Shown: positions 16,813-24,591 of the stretch, in pieces
How positions within the stretch are numbered: the first letter of the stretch is position 1
Layout: each line of letters starts with the position of its first letter
DNA from: Streptomyces sp. NBC_00525
GTDB taxonomy: Bacteria > Actinomycetota > Actinomycetes > Streptomycetales > Streptomycetaceae
NCBI RefSeq assembly: GCF_036346595.1
Contig: NZ_CP107834.1
Location: 2,542,001-2,606,000, forward strand
Length of the DNA stretch: 64,000 bases
Reading direction: 5' to 3'
Notes under the pieces: model-generated
Database searches by the model: none
The model's input: the letters and a program-made list of their open reading frames with translations, nothing else
Told to the model about the DNA's origin: nothing
Made by a program: the position numbers and the translations under genes

Positions 16813-18495
16813 CTGACTGTCCACACGCTCAACGAACTCCTGCTCGTCTGCTCGCTCGTTCTGCTCGTCGCCGTAGTGGCGGTACGCGTCTCGTCCCGCA
16901 GCGGGCTCCCCAGCCTGCTCCTGTACCTGGGCATCGGCATCGCCCTGGGCCAGGACGGCTTCTTCGACGTCAAGTTCGACAACGCGGAACTCACGCAGGT
17001 CATCGGGTACGCGGCCCTCGTCGTGATCCTCGCCGAGGGCGGCCTCGGCACGAAGTGGAAAGAGATCAGACCGGCGCTGCCCGCAGCCGTGATGCTGTCG
17101 CTCGTCGGCGTCGGCGTGAGCGTGGGCGTGACCGCGGCCGGAGCCCACTACCTGGTCGGTCTGGAGTGGCGCCAGGCGCTCATCATCGGCGCGGTCGTCT
17201 CCTCGACGGACGCCGCCGCCGTCTTCTCCGTGCTGCGCAAAGTCCCGCTGCCCTCCCGCATCACCGGCGTCCTGGAGGCCGAATCCGGCTTCAACGACGC
17301 CCCCGTGGTCATCCTCGTCGTCGCCTTCTCGACGGTCGGCGAGGTGGACAGCTGGTACGTACTGGTCGGCGAGATAGCCCTGGAGCTGGCCATCGGCGCG
17401 GTCATCGGCATCGCCGTGGGCTGGCTCGGCTCGTACGGGCTGCGCCATGTCGCCCTGCCCGCATCCGGTCTGTACCCGATCGCCGTCATGGCCATCGCGG
17501 TGTCCGCGTACGCGGCGGGCGCCATGCTGCACGGCAGCGGATTCCTCGCCGTCTACCTCGCGGCGATGATCCTCGGCAACGCCAAACTGCCGCACTGGCC
17601 GGCCACCCGCGGCTTCGCGGACGGGCTCGGCTGGCTCGCCCAGATCGGCATGTTCGTCCTGCTCGGCCTGCTGGTCACCCCGCACGACCTGCTGGACGAC
17701 TTCTGGCCGGCCGTCGTCGTGGGCCTGGTGCTGACCGTGGTGGCCCGGCCGCTGGAGGTCTTCATCTCGCTGCTGCCGTTCCGGCTGCCCTGGCAGGAGA
17801 AGGCCCTCATGTCATGGGCCGGGCTGCGCGGCGCCGTACCCATCATCCTGGCGACCATTCCCATGGTGTCCGGGATCGAGGGTTCGACGCGGGTCTTCAA
17901 CATCGTGTTCGTCCTGGTCGTCGTCTACACCCTCATCCAGGGCCCGACGCTGCCCTGGCTCGCCAAGGCGCTGCACCTCGGCGACAGCCCGTCCGAGGCG
18001 TCCGACCTGGGCATCGAATCGGCACCCCTGGAACGGCTGCGCGGACATCTGCTGTCCGTCGCCATCCCCGCCGAGTCGAAGATGCACGGCGTCGAGATCG
18101 GGGAACTGCGCATGCCGGCGGGCGCCGCCGTCACCCTCGTGGTGCGCGACAACGAGAGCTTCGTGCCCTCGCCCTCCACGGTGCTGCGGCGCGGCGACGA
18201 ACTGCTCGTCGTGACCACCGACCCGGTGCGCGACGCCGCCGAGGCCCGGCTGCGCGCGGTCGCCGAGGGCGGCAAGCTGGCCGGCTGGCTCGGGACGCCC
18301 GGCGGGCATCCGGCGGGCCAGGAGCCCGCCGGGCCACAGCTCGGCGGGGCGCTCAAGACGGTGAAGAAGCTCGGCAAGGCGGACGAGACGAAGAAGCGCG
18401 AGAGTGCCAGGCGCGTGGCGGCGAAACAGGAGGCCGCCAAGAACGGAACCGCGAAACAGGAGCCGCAGCAACGCGACGCGAAGGCCCATCACTGA
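16813..18495 (+). CDS. CPA1-type K+(Na+)/H+ antiporter with TrkA-C domain, apparent CTG start
   Basis: About 560 residues. Twelve or so membrane helices form the exchanger, with LLLYLGIGIALGQDG near the N-terminus, VVSSTDAAAVFSVLRKV (the ion-binding TD motif) and LEAESGFNDAPVVIL (the ND motif). The C-terminal RCK_C/TrkA-C domain (HGVEIGELRMPAGAAVTLVV) probably senses ligand, and a Lys/Glu-rich tail ends the protein. The first helix (LLLVCSLVLLVAVVAVRVS) needs translation from upstream of GTG 16876. Between the in-frame TAA at 16753 and that GTG, the only plausible start is CTG 16813, eight bases after AAGGA. Confidence 0.85.
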   Translation: MTVHTLNELLLVCSLVLLVAVVAVRVSSRSGLPSLLLYLGIGIALGQDGFFDVKFDNAELTQVIGYAALVVILAEGGLGTKWKEIRPALPAAVMLSLVGVGVSVGVTAAGAHYLVGLEWRQALIIGAVVSSTDAAAVFSVLRKVPLPSRITGVLEAESGFNDAPVVILVVAFSTVGEVDSWYVLVGEIALELAIGAVIGIAVGWLGSYGLRHVALPASGLYPIAVMAIAVSAYAAGAMLHGSGFLAVYLAAMILGNAKLPHWPATRGFADGLGWLAQIGMFVLLGLLVTPHDLLDDFWPAVVVGLVLTVVARPLEVFISLLPFRLPWQEKALMSWAGLRGAVPIILATIPMVSGIEGSTRVFNIVFVLVVVYTLIQGPTLPWLAKALHLGDSPSEASDLGIESAPLERLRGHLLSVAIPAESKMHGVEIGELRMPAGAAVTLVVRDNESFVPSPSTVLRRGDELLVVTTDPVRDAAEARLRAVAEGGKLAGWLGTPGGHPAGQEPAGPQLGGALKTVKKLGKADETKKRESARRVAAKQEAAKNGTAKQEPQQRDAKAHH

Positions 18496-18811
18496 GCCCG
18501 CACCCTGTTCGCAGGCGACGGAGGGCGGTGCGCCCACAATCACAGGAGCGCCGCCCTTCCTCCCTGTAGCATGAAGGAAACCCAGAACCACCGATTGATC
18601 GACCAACTCTGCCTGACGCAGAGCTGGCGCGACCGTATGGCGGTCGTGGCGTCCTCCGTACCGGCCGCGCAGCGCGCACCGGCAGCGAGCGCCCGGCATC
18701 TACCGCAGTTCCGCGCGAAGAGGACAGCTCTCGGCAGCCCCCACCCGGCCCGCACGCATGCGCCGGAGACCACGGGGAGCACGGCCACCAGGCGGCAGAA
18801 AGGCAAGGACC
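18496..18811. other. Intergenic region between antiporter and MFS genes
   Basis: About 315 bases. Near 18518-18563, gggcgg and ccgccc can form a weak hairpin that might end the antiporter transcript. A rightward frame from ATG 18571 (MKETQNHRL) continues far into the MFS gene in another frame, but its composition is not protein-like. Nothing else is supported. Confidence 0.3.
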
Positions 18812-20095
18812 GTGGCGTCCACGGTCTCCGACCGCCCCGGATACGGGCAGTTGCTGCGCACCCCCGGTGCGTGGACCTTCCTCCTTCCCGGCTTCGCCGC
18901 ACGGCAACCCTTCGCGATGCTCACGATCGGCATCGTGCTGCTGGTGCAGCACACCACCGGCTCGTACGGCAGCGCGGGCGCCGTCGCGGCCGTCACCGGG
19001 GTCTCCATGGCCCTGTTCGCCCCGCAGACCGGCAAGCTCGCCGACCGGTTCGGCCAGCGGGCCGTCCTGCTGCCCGGCGTCCTCGTGCACGCCGCCGCCG
19101 TTTCGCTCCTGGTGGTGCTCGCCCTGGCGGACGCGCCCCTGTGGGCGCTGTTCGCCGCGGCCGTCCCCACCGGCGCCTCCGTCCCGCAGGTCGGCCCCAT
19201 GGTGCGGGCCCGCTGGGCGGCCCTGCTGGGCGCGGCGCCCGGCCGCGAGGCATCGCCGCTGCTGGCCACGGCCGCCGCGTTCGAGTCGGTGACGGACGAG
19301 TTCACCTTCGTCATCGGGCCCGTGCTCGCCACCGCGCTGTGCACCGGCGTGCACCCGGCGGCCGGGCTGATCGCGGAGGCCGCGCTCACCCTGCTGGGCG
19401 GGCTGCTCTTCGCCGCGCGCCGCGCCACCCAGCCGCCCGTCCGCGACCGCGCCCTGCCCGGCGCCGAACCACACACCTCCGCGCTGTCCGTACCCGGCGT
19501 ACGGGTGCTGGCGGTGGCCTTCCTCGGCATCGGCTCGGTCTTCGGCGGCATGCAGGTCTCGCTGACCGCGTTCTCCGAGGAGATCGGCAACCCTGGCGCG
19601 AACGGCGTGCTGTACGGGATCTTCGCCGCCGGCAACATGCTGGCCGGTATCGCCTGCGGGGCCATCGCCTGGAAGTCCGGCCCCCGCCGCCGGCTGATCA
19701 CCGGTTACGCCGCCCTGGCGCTGACCGCGTCCGGCCTGTGGGCGATGCACTCGGCGCCGCTGCTCGCCGCGCTGGGCCTGCTGGTCGGCCTCTGCATCGC
19801 CCCGGCCCTGATCAGCGGCTACACGCTGGTCGAGGCGCTGGTGCCGGGCTCGGCGCGCACCGAGGCGTTCACCTGGCTGACGGGCGCGGTCGCGCTGGGC
19901 CAGGCGGCGGCGGTCACGGTGGCCGGACGGCTCGCCGACGCCCACGGTTCGAGCGCCGGTTTCCTGGTGCCGCTGGTGGGTACGGTGCTGGCGCTCGTCA
20001 CCCTGGTGACGCTGCGTTCCAGGCTTCTGCCGGCCGGTTCGGGGCGGACCGTGGCGCGTGGTATCGGTCACCGCGGCGCGGTCACGGTGGACTGA
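18812..20095 (+). CDS. MFS transporter (DHA1-like), 427 aa
   Basis: A twelve-helix major facilitator protein. The first helices include FLLPGFAARQPFAMLTIGIV and TGVSMALFAPQTGKLADRFG, which carries the MFS loop 2-3 motif GKLADRFGQR. The second half repeats the pattern with IFAAGNMLAGIACGAIAWKS. Likely an exporter of small molecules, with the substrate unknown. GTG 18812 is chosen because it precedes the conserved N-terminus (VSDRPGYGQLLRTPGAW) and has AAAGG at eight bases, while the longer frame starts in Arg/Pro-rich non-coding-like sequence. It is followed by the CIRCE-controlled fmdB-like gene. Confidence 0.85.
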   Translation: MASTVSDRPGYGQLLRTPGAWTFLLPGFAARQPFAMLTIGIVLLVQHTTGSYGSAGAVAAVTGVSMALFAPQTGKLADRFGQRAVLLPGVLVHAAAVSLLVVLALADAPLWALFAAAVPTGASVPQVGPMVRARWAALLGAAPGREASPLLATAAAFESVTDEFTFVIGPVLATALCTGVHPAAGLIAEAALTLLGGLLFAARRATQPPVRDRALPGAEPHTSALSVPGVRVLAVAFLGIGSVFGGMQVSLTAFSEEIGNPGANGVLYGIFAAGNMLAGIACGAIAWKSGPRRRLITGYAALALTASGLWAMHSAPLLAALGLLVGLCIAPALISGYTLVEALVPGSARTEAFTWLTGAVALGQAAAVTVAGRLADAHGSSAGFLVPLVGTVLALVTLVTLRSRLLPAGSGRTVARGIGHRGAVTVD

Positions 20096-20125
20096 TTCCG
20101 CGGAATACGTCACTATGGAGCGTCG

Positions 20126-20152
20126 TTAGCACTCATCGAGTCAGAGTGCCAG
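20126..20152 (+). promoter_or_regulatory. CIRCE element (HrcA operator)
   Basis: TTAGCACTC at 20126-20134 is identical to the left arm of the CIRCE consensus. It is followed by exactly nine bases and then GAGTGCCAG, which matches seven of nine positions of the right arm (GAGTGCTAA). It overlaps the AGGAGG ribosome-binding site of the next gene. CIRCE is bound by the heat-shock repressor HrcA, classically upstream of groES/groEL. Here it would control an fmdB-type gene. Confidence 0.8.
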
Positions 20153-20162
20153 GAGGAACAAA

Positions 20163-20516
20163 GTGCCGACCTACCAGTACCAGTGCACCGAGTGTGGCGA
20201 GGGCCTCGAAGCGGTGCAGAAGTTCACCGATGACGCCCTCACGGTGTGCCCGAACTGCGAAGGACGCCTGAAGAAGGTGTTCTCGGCGGTCGGCATCGTC
20301 TTCAAGGGTTCCGGCTTCTACCGGAACGACAGCCGCGGCTCCTCGTCGAGCAGCACGCCTGCCTCCTCCGCCTCGAAGGCCTCCGGTTCCGGATCGTCCT
20401 CGTCCTCCGGTTCCTCGACGTCGTCGGACACGAAGTCCTCGGCCGCTCCGGCGTCCGCGTCGTCGTCCTCGTCGTCCTCGTCCTCTTCCTCGACGAGCGG
20501 TTCGTCGGCCGCCTGA
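20163..20516 (+). CDS. FmdB family zinc-ribbon protein with Ser-rich tail
   Basis: A 117-residue protein starting at GTG 20163 behind AGGAGG. The first 50 residues are the FmdB regulatory zinc ribbon: PTYQYQCTECGEGLEAVQKF with CxxC, then VCPNCEGRLKKVFSAVGIVF with a second CxxC, giving a four-Cys zinc site. The rest is an almost pure Ser/Ala/Gly tail, probably disordered. Family function is not established (named after a gene near a formamidase). The upstream CIRCE suggests heat-shock induction and a possible protein-quality role. A strong terminator follows, so it is monocistronic. Confidence 0.9.
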   Translation: MPTYQYQCTECGEGLEAVQKFTDDALTVCPNCEGRLKKVFSAVGIVFKGSGFYRNDSRGSSSSSTPASSASKASGSGSSSSSGSSTSSDTKSSAAPASASSSSSSSSSSSTSGSSAA

Positions 20517-20554
20517 GCCTCCGGCTCTCCCGGCCGCCCCACGATTTCCCGCAG

Positions 20555-20583
20555 ACCCCGCCGAGCGCCTCGGCGGGGTTTTC
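20555..20583 (+). terminator. Intrinsic terminator of the fmdB-like gene
   Basis: accccgccgag at 20555-20565 pairs with ctcggcggggt at 20569-20579 around a three-base loop, and tttt follows directly at 20579-20582. This is a textbook rho-independent terminator, unusually complete for Streptomyces. Confidence 0.9.
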
Positions 20584-20601
20584 GCGTCCCCGTGCCCGCC
20601 T

Positions 20602-20630
20602 TCCGGGGCGCGGCGGGCGGCGCTTAGTGT
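20602..20630 (+). promoter_or_regulatory. Candidate promoter giving a leaderless mtnP transcript
   Basis: TAGTGT at 20625-20630 is a good -10 hexamer that ends seven bases before ATG 20638. Transcription would start at or next to the ATG, and no ribosome-binding site is present. The -35 region (tccggg near 20602) is weak. Confidence 0.45.
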
Positions 20631-20637
20631 GACGGTC

Positions 20638-21471
20638 ATGGCGAACGCAGAGATCGGCGTGATCGGCGGCTCGGGGCTCTACTCCTTCCTGGAGGACGTC
20701 ACCGAGGTCCGCGTGGAAACCCCCTACGGAGACCCCAGCGACTCCGTGTTCCTGGGCGAGACCGGCGGCCGCCGGGTCGCCTTCCTTCCCCGGCACGGCC
20801 GGGGCCACCACGTGCCCCCGCACCGCATCAACTACCGCGCCAACCTGTGGGCGCTGCGCTCGGTCGGCGTACGCCAGGTGCTCGCGCCGTGCGCGGTGGG
20901 CGGCCTGCGCCCGGAGTACGGTCCGGGCACCCTGCTCGTACCGGACCAGCTGGTGGACCGCACCAAGGCCCGGACGCAGACCTATTACGACGGGGAGACC
21001 CCGGTCGACGGAGTCCTGCCGAACGTGGTGCACCTGGGCTTCGCCGACCCGTACTGCCCCGAGGGCCGCAAGGTCGCGCTGGCCGCCGCGCGGGGCCGCG
21101 ACTGGGAGGCCGTGGACGGCGGCACGCTGGTGGTCGTGGAGGGGCCGCGCTTCTCGACCCGCGCCGAATCGCGCTGGCACGCGGCGATGGGCTGGTCCGT
21201 GGTCGGCATGACCGGGCACCCGGAGGCGGTGCTCGCCCGTGAACTGGGCCTCTGCTACACCACGATGACCCTGGTCACCGACCTGGACGCGGGTGCCGAG
21301 GCGGGCGAAGGCGTCTCCCACGAGGAGGTGCTGAAGGTGTTCGCGGCCAATGTGGACCGGCTGCGCTCGGTCCTCTTCGACGCGGTGGCGGGGCTGCCGG
21401 CGACGGAGGACCGGGGCTGCCCGTGCGGGCACGCGCTGGACGGGATGGACACGGGGATCGCTCTGCCGTAG
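20638..21471 (+). CDS. mtnP: S-methyl-5'-thioadenosine phosphorylase
   Basis: A 277-residue purine nucleoside phosphorylase family enzyme that splits methylthioadenosine into adenine and methylthioribose-1-phosphate for methionine salvage. Features are IGVIGGSGLYSFLEDV at the N-terminus, the phosphate-binding FLPRHGRGHHVPPHRINYRA, VVVEGPRFSTRAESRWH, and VVGMTGHPEAVLARELGLCY, the substrate pocket. ATG 20638 is used because the GTG at 20629 lies inside the likely -10 element. The C-terminal CPCGHALDG is a small Cys-containing extension. A tandem-repeat array follows the gene. Confidence 0.92.
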   Translation: MANAEIGVIGGSGLYSFLEDVTEVRVETPYGDPSDSVFLGETGGRRVAFLPRHGRGHHVPPHRINYRANLWALRSVGVRQVLAPCAVGGLRPEYGPGTLLVPDQLVDRTKARTQTYYDGETPVDGVLPNVVHLGFADPYCPEGRKVALAAARGRDWEAVDGGTLVVVEGPRFSTRAESRWHAAMGWSVVGMTGHPEAVLARELGLCYTTMTLVTDLDAGAEAGEGVSHEEVLKVFAANVDRLRSVLFDAVAGLPATEDRGCPCGHALDGMDTGIALP

Positions 21472-21488
21472 GGCGCTCGTGACTGTGG

Positions 21489-21668
21489 GCGGGGGCCGGT
21501 TCGCCCAGGGGGCGGGGCCGGTTCGCCCTGGGGGCGGGGCCGGTTCGCCCTGGGGGCGGGGCCGGTTCGCCCTGGGGGCGGGGCCGGTTCGCCCTGGGGG
21601 CGGGGCCGGTTCGCCCTGGGGGCGGGGCCGGTTCGCCCTGGGGGCGGGGCCGGTTCGCCCTGGGGGCG
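21489..21668. repeat. 22-bp tandem repeat, about eight copies
   Basis: The unit, written as ccggttcgccctgggggcgg plus gg, recurs every 22 bases. The core ccggttcgccc begins at 21496, 21518, 21540, 21562, 21584, 21606, 21628 and 21650. The first copy has one substitution (gccca) and a decayed ninth partial copy follows near 21670. It lies between the mtnP stop and the next gene and has no continuous coding sense. The near-identity of the copies suggests recent expansion. Confidence 0.95.
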
Positions 21669-21840
21669 CTGCCCGGCTCGCCCCTGCGGGTGACGGGGTT
21701 ATCCACATGCGGTGGACGGTCCACAGGGCCCAGCGGGATTCGGGCGACCGGTGCATCGTGGTGGCTGTCCGGCGGCCGTGACCTCGGGGTTCGCGGCGGC
21801 CGGCCGACCCATCGGCTCCTGTACACAGGCGGTGTTCGCG

Positions 21841-22458
21841 ATGCGCTCGTCCGGTTCCTCCTGCCTTTCTCCGTCCACTCCCCCGGCCTCCCGCGCGGAT
21901 GATTCGCCGGGGCCGCTGCCCGCTCCCGCACCGTACGGGGTGCCGACGTTCCCGCCGCTGCGGGTGCGCGGAGGCGCCGGGCAGCGGCTGCGGCGGGCTG
22001 TGTGGCGCCGGCGCAGATCGCTGGCGGCGGGGCTGGCGCTGACGGCGGCCGCGCTGGCCGTCTCCGGGTTCGCCGGCGGCGGCGGCGCGGAGCCGGGTGG
22101 CGGTACGGCGCGGGCGGCGGCCCGGGAGCGGGCCTCGCCCCCGGTACGCCTGGTGTCGGCGCCGGTACGCATCGCGGACGCGGAGACCGTACGGCTGCTG
22201 CGGCCGGGCGACCGGGTGGACGTGGTGGCGTCGGACGGCTCCGGCGCGGCGGAGGCCCGCGTGCTGGCCAGGGGCGCGCGGGTGGAGCGGGTGCCGGGGG
22301 CGGGGGACGCGGGGGACGGGAGCGCGACGGGCGCGGGTGCGTTCGGCGCGGGTTCGCCGGGGGACGGGGCGCTGGTCGTGCTGGCGGTGCCGAGGGCTGC
22401 GGCCGCCGAATTGGCCGGTGCGGGGATCTCCGGCGGACTGGCGGTGATCCTGTGCTGA
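21841..22458 (+). CDS. CpaB/RcpC-like SAF-domain membrane protein
   Basis: A 205-residue protein. A Pro/Arg-rich cytoplasmic N-terminus leads to one membrane helix (SLAAGLALTAAALAVSGFAGG). An exported domain follows with PVRIADAETVRLLRPGDRVDV and ALVVLAVPRAAAAELAGAG, which resembles the SAF/RcpC domain of Flp (Tad) pilus assembly proteins CpaB/RcpC. Those proteins act in the periplasm or wall on pilus assembly. No other tad gene is nearby, so it may be an orphan. ATG 21841 is the start closest to the protein-like region. It lies upstream of mscL in the same direction. Confidence 0.7.
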   Translation: MRSSGSSCLSPSTPPASRADDSPGPLPAPAPYGVPTFPPLRVRGGAGQRLRRAVWRRRRSLAAGLALTAAALAVSGFAGGGGAEPGGGTARAAARERASPPVRLVSAPVRIADAETVRLLRPGDRVDVVASDGSGAAEARVLARGARVERVPGAGDAGDGSATGAGAFGAGSPGDGALVVLAVPRAAAAELAGAGISGGLAVILC

Positions 22459-22581
22459 TTCGTACTGACGAACTATGCCGTCACCGGGCAACCCTCCTGA
22501 ATGGGGTGTTCAGCTGCCTTACTGCCGTAAGTTGCCGGGGAGTTCACACCCCTTGTGGCATTTACGGAGGAAAGCGCACCC

Positions 22582-23076
22582 GTGAGCGAGACGAAGAAGG
22601 TCAGTGTGCTGGAGGGCTTCAAGGCCTTCCTGATGCGTGGCAACGTGATCGATCTGGCGATCGCCGTCGTCATCGGCGCGGCGTTCACGAACATCGTGAA
22701 CGCGTTCGTGAAGGGGGTCATCAACCCGCTCGTCGGTGCGTTCGGCACCAAGGACCTGGACAGTTACAGCTCCTGTCTGAAGGGCCCGTGCAAGACGGAC
22801 CCCGCCACGGGCGAGGTGACGGAGGGCATCCAGATCCTGTGGGGCTCGGTGCTCAGCGCGACGCTGACGTTCCTGATCACCGCTGCCGTCGTCTACTTCC
22901 TGATGGTCCTGCCGATGGCGAAGTACCTCGCGCGGCGGGCCGCGATGCAGGCGGCGAAGGAAGGCGTCCAGGAGACGCTGGAGGTGAGCGAGCTGGAGGT
23001 CCTCAAGGAGATCCGGGACGCCTTGGTGGCCCAGCGCGGGGGCGGCAGCGGCAGCCCGGTCCAGGACCACGGCTAG
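22582..23076 (+). CDS. mscL: Large-conductance mechanosensitive channel MscL
   Basis: A 164-residue channel that opens on membrane tension and releases solutes under osmotic downshock. The N-terminal amphipathic segment and TM1 read LEGFKAFLMRGNVIDLAIAV then VVIGAAFTNIVNAFVKGVI, the MscL signature. A periplasmic loop with two Cys (SSCLKGPCK) follows, then TM2 (TLTFLITAAVVYFLMVLPMA) and a cytoplasmic helix bundle (LKEIRDALVAQR). GTG 22582 has GGAGGAAAG upstream. It converges with the next two leftward genes. Confidence 0.93.
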   Translation: MSETKKVSVLEGFKAFLMRGNVIDLAIAVVIGAAFTNIVNAFVKGVINPLVGAFGTKDLDSYSSCLKGPCKTDPATGEVTEGIQILWGSVLSATLTFLITAAVVYFLMVLPMAKYLARRAAMQAAKEGVQETLEVSELEVLKEIRDALVAQRGGGSGSPVQDHG

Positions 23077-23098
23077 CACGCTCCCGGCAGGGACCGCG

Positions 23099-23314
23099 TC
23101 AGATGTGGTGCGGCGGCTTCTCGTCCAGGAAGCGCGCCAGATCGGCCGCGCTGCCGCTGGACGGGGGCCGGTCGCCCCACGCCTGGTCGGTGTCGTCCGA
23201 GGCCCGCTGGTCCAGCGGATCGTCGAAGACCAGCGCCGGACGGGGCCGGGGCCGGGCGGGCTCGGCGGACTGCGCGTCATGCGGTTCGGGGGCGGGTCGG
23301 GGGGCGCTACTCAT
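23099..23314 (-). CDS. Small conserved hypothetical protein, 71 aa
   Basis: A short acidic/Pro-rich protein starting MSSAPRPAPEPHDAQ. Its central stretch (PRPALVFDDPLDQRASDDTD) and invariant-looking C-terminus (SAADLARFLDEKPPHHI) are, from memory, common in Streptomyces beside this Rieske operon. No domain, membrane segment or function is recognised. It is the last leftward gene of the group and converges with mscL, 22 bases away. Confidence 0.65.
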   Translation of the reverse strand: MSSAPRPAPEPHDAQSAEPARPRPRPALVFDDPLDQRASDDTDQAWGDRPPSSGSAADLARFLDEKPPHHI

Positions 23315-23350
23315 GCCCCCAGGGTACGACCGCCCGACCCCGGCGGGCGG

Positions 23351-23779
23351 TCAGCGGTCCTTGGGGTCGAGCAGCCAGAGCCCGAGGACGACGAGGAACG
23401 AGAGGCAGAGGAAACCGGCTCCCCACCACGCGGTGCCGGTGTTGCCCTCCATCCACTCGTCCACGATGACCGTCAGCCCCCACAGCTGCCCGATGACGAC
23501 GCTCATGGCCAGCACGAGGCGTGCGGTGAGCTTGGAGGACCGCTCGGGCTCCTGGTCGGTGCCGGCGCCCGGTCCGGGCCCGGTGTGCCGGACGCGGGGG
23601 TCGCCGTAGCCGCTGGTGGGCCGGATCTGCGGATAGCGCTCGTGGACGGGCCGGTTCAGCTCGGCCCGCGCACTGCCGGGGTGGTACTCGGGGTAGCGCG
23701 CGGCGGGCTGCGGGGTGGCGGGGTGCTGCGGGCTGCCGGAGGGCTGCGGGGTGCCGGGGCGGGGGTCTTCGTCGCTCAT
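23351..23779 (-). CDS. Small two-helix membrane protein of the Rieske/Mo operon
   Basis: A 142-residue protein with a long hydrophilic N-terminal half (Pro, Gly, Arg, Tyr) and two C-terminal membrane helices, LVLAMSVVIGQLWGLTVIV and AWWGAGFLCLSFLVVLGLWL. ATG 23779-23777 overlaps the stop of the Rieske gene (ATGA), so it is translationally coupled to the redox operon. No family is recognised. Its position suggests an accessory membrane subunit of the molybdoenzyme complex. Confidence 0.7.
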   Translation of the reverse strand: MSDEDPRPGTPQPSGSPQHPATPQPAARYPEYHPGSARAELNRPVHERYPQIRPTSGYGDPRVRHTGPGPGAGTDQEPERSSKLTARLVLAMSVVIGQLWGLTVIVDEWMEGNTGTAWWGAGFLCLSFLVVLGLWLLDPKDR

Positions 23780-24591
23780 GTCGGGCTTCCCGTGGTGTCG
23801 GTGTCGGACGCTCCGGCGCCGGTACGGCTGGTGCGGGACAGGCCGGGGGCGACCGGTCCGGGGGCCACCGTGCGGGCGGCTCCGGGGGCGGCGGGCCCCT
23901 CGGCGCCGTCGCGGACGCCGGGGCAGCCGAGCCGCGACGCCAGATCCGGGCGCTCCTCGCCGAACTGGCGGCACAGCCCGTGTTCGAGGCTCTCGCCGGA
24001 GCGGGTGGTGCCGACCGCCCAGACGCTGCCGTCCTCCTGCTCGGTGAGCACCACCTTGGGCAGCCCGCGAGGCGGCGGACCGGCCGTCACCGCACCGCTG
24101 CGGGCATCGAAGACGCCCTCGTGGCAGGGGCAGTACAGCTCGCCCTCGGTGCCCCGGTCCTTGCGCCAGAGCACGGCGCAGGCGAGGTGGGTGCAGATCG
24201 CGGAGTAGCCGACGAGCGTGCCGTCGTTGAGCCGGACGGCGACCGCGCGGTCCTCCTCGTCCGGGTAGTCGAAGGCGATGGACTCGCCGGGGAGGAGTTG
24301 GGAGGCGATCTTCTTGGGGGCCGGGGCCTTGGCGTCGTCCGGGTCGCCGTGGCGGGGCAGGATGCCGGCGGCGACGCCCAGGCCGCCGACCGCGAGCCCG
24401 CCGGAGACGGTGGCGACGATGCGGAGGTAGTCGCGGCGGGTGGTGAGGGAGTCGGCGGCGATCCGGTCGTGCAGCGCCTCGCGGGGGTCGCCGGAGGCCG
24501 GCCGGCCGGGCGGTCCGGGCGGTGTGCCGGCCGGGTCGCGGGGTGCGGGCTGCTTCGGGTCGCCGGGCGGCGGGTAGTCGGTCTCGGTCAC
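23776..24591 (-). CDS. Rieske 2Fe-2S protein
   Basis: A 271-residue Rieske protein. The cluster ligands are in CTHLAC and CPCHEGVFD (Cys-X-His and Cys-X2-His, about 22 residues apart). Upstream, TTRRDYLRIVATVSGGLAVG is a twin-arginine-type signal or anchor, so the folded protein is probably exported by Tat and faces outside. The C-terminus after the domain is Pro/Gly-rich. GTG 24591-24589 overlaps the stop of the 4Fe-4S gene. In this operon it probably passes electrons between the membrane quinol pool and the molybdoenzyme. Direction is not known. Confidence 0.88.
   Translation of the reverse strand: MTETDYPPPGDPKQPAPRDPAGTPPGPPGRPASGDPREALHDRIAADSLTTRRDYLRIVATVSGGLAVGGLGVAAGILPRHGDPDDAKAPAPKKIASQLLPGESIAFDYPDEEDRAVAVRLNDGTLVGYSAICTHLACAVLWRKDRGTEGELYCPCHEGVFDARSGAVTAGPPPRGLPKVVLTEQEDGSVWAVGTTRSGESLEHGLCRQFGEERPDLASRLGCPGVRDGAEGPAAPGAARTVAPGPVAPGLSRTSRTGAGASDTDTTGSPT

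Noticed and set aside
18571..20271. Rightward frame from ATG 18571 of 566 codons
   Set aside because: Overlaps the MFS gene in another frame, and its composition is Arg/Ala/Pro-rich without motifs.
21489..21668. CRISPR array
   Set aside because: The repeats are contiguous 22-bp units with no unique spacers and no cas genes nearby, so it is a simple tandem repeat.
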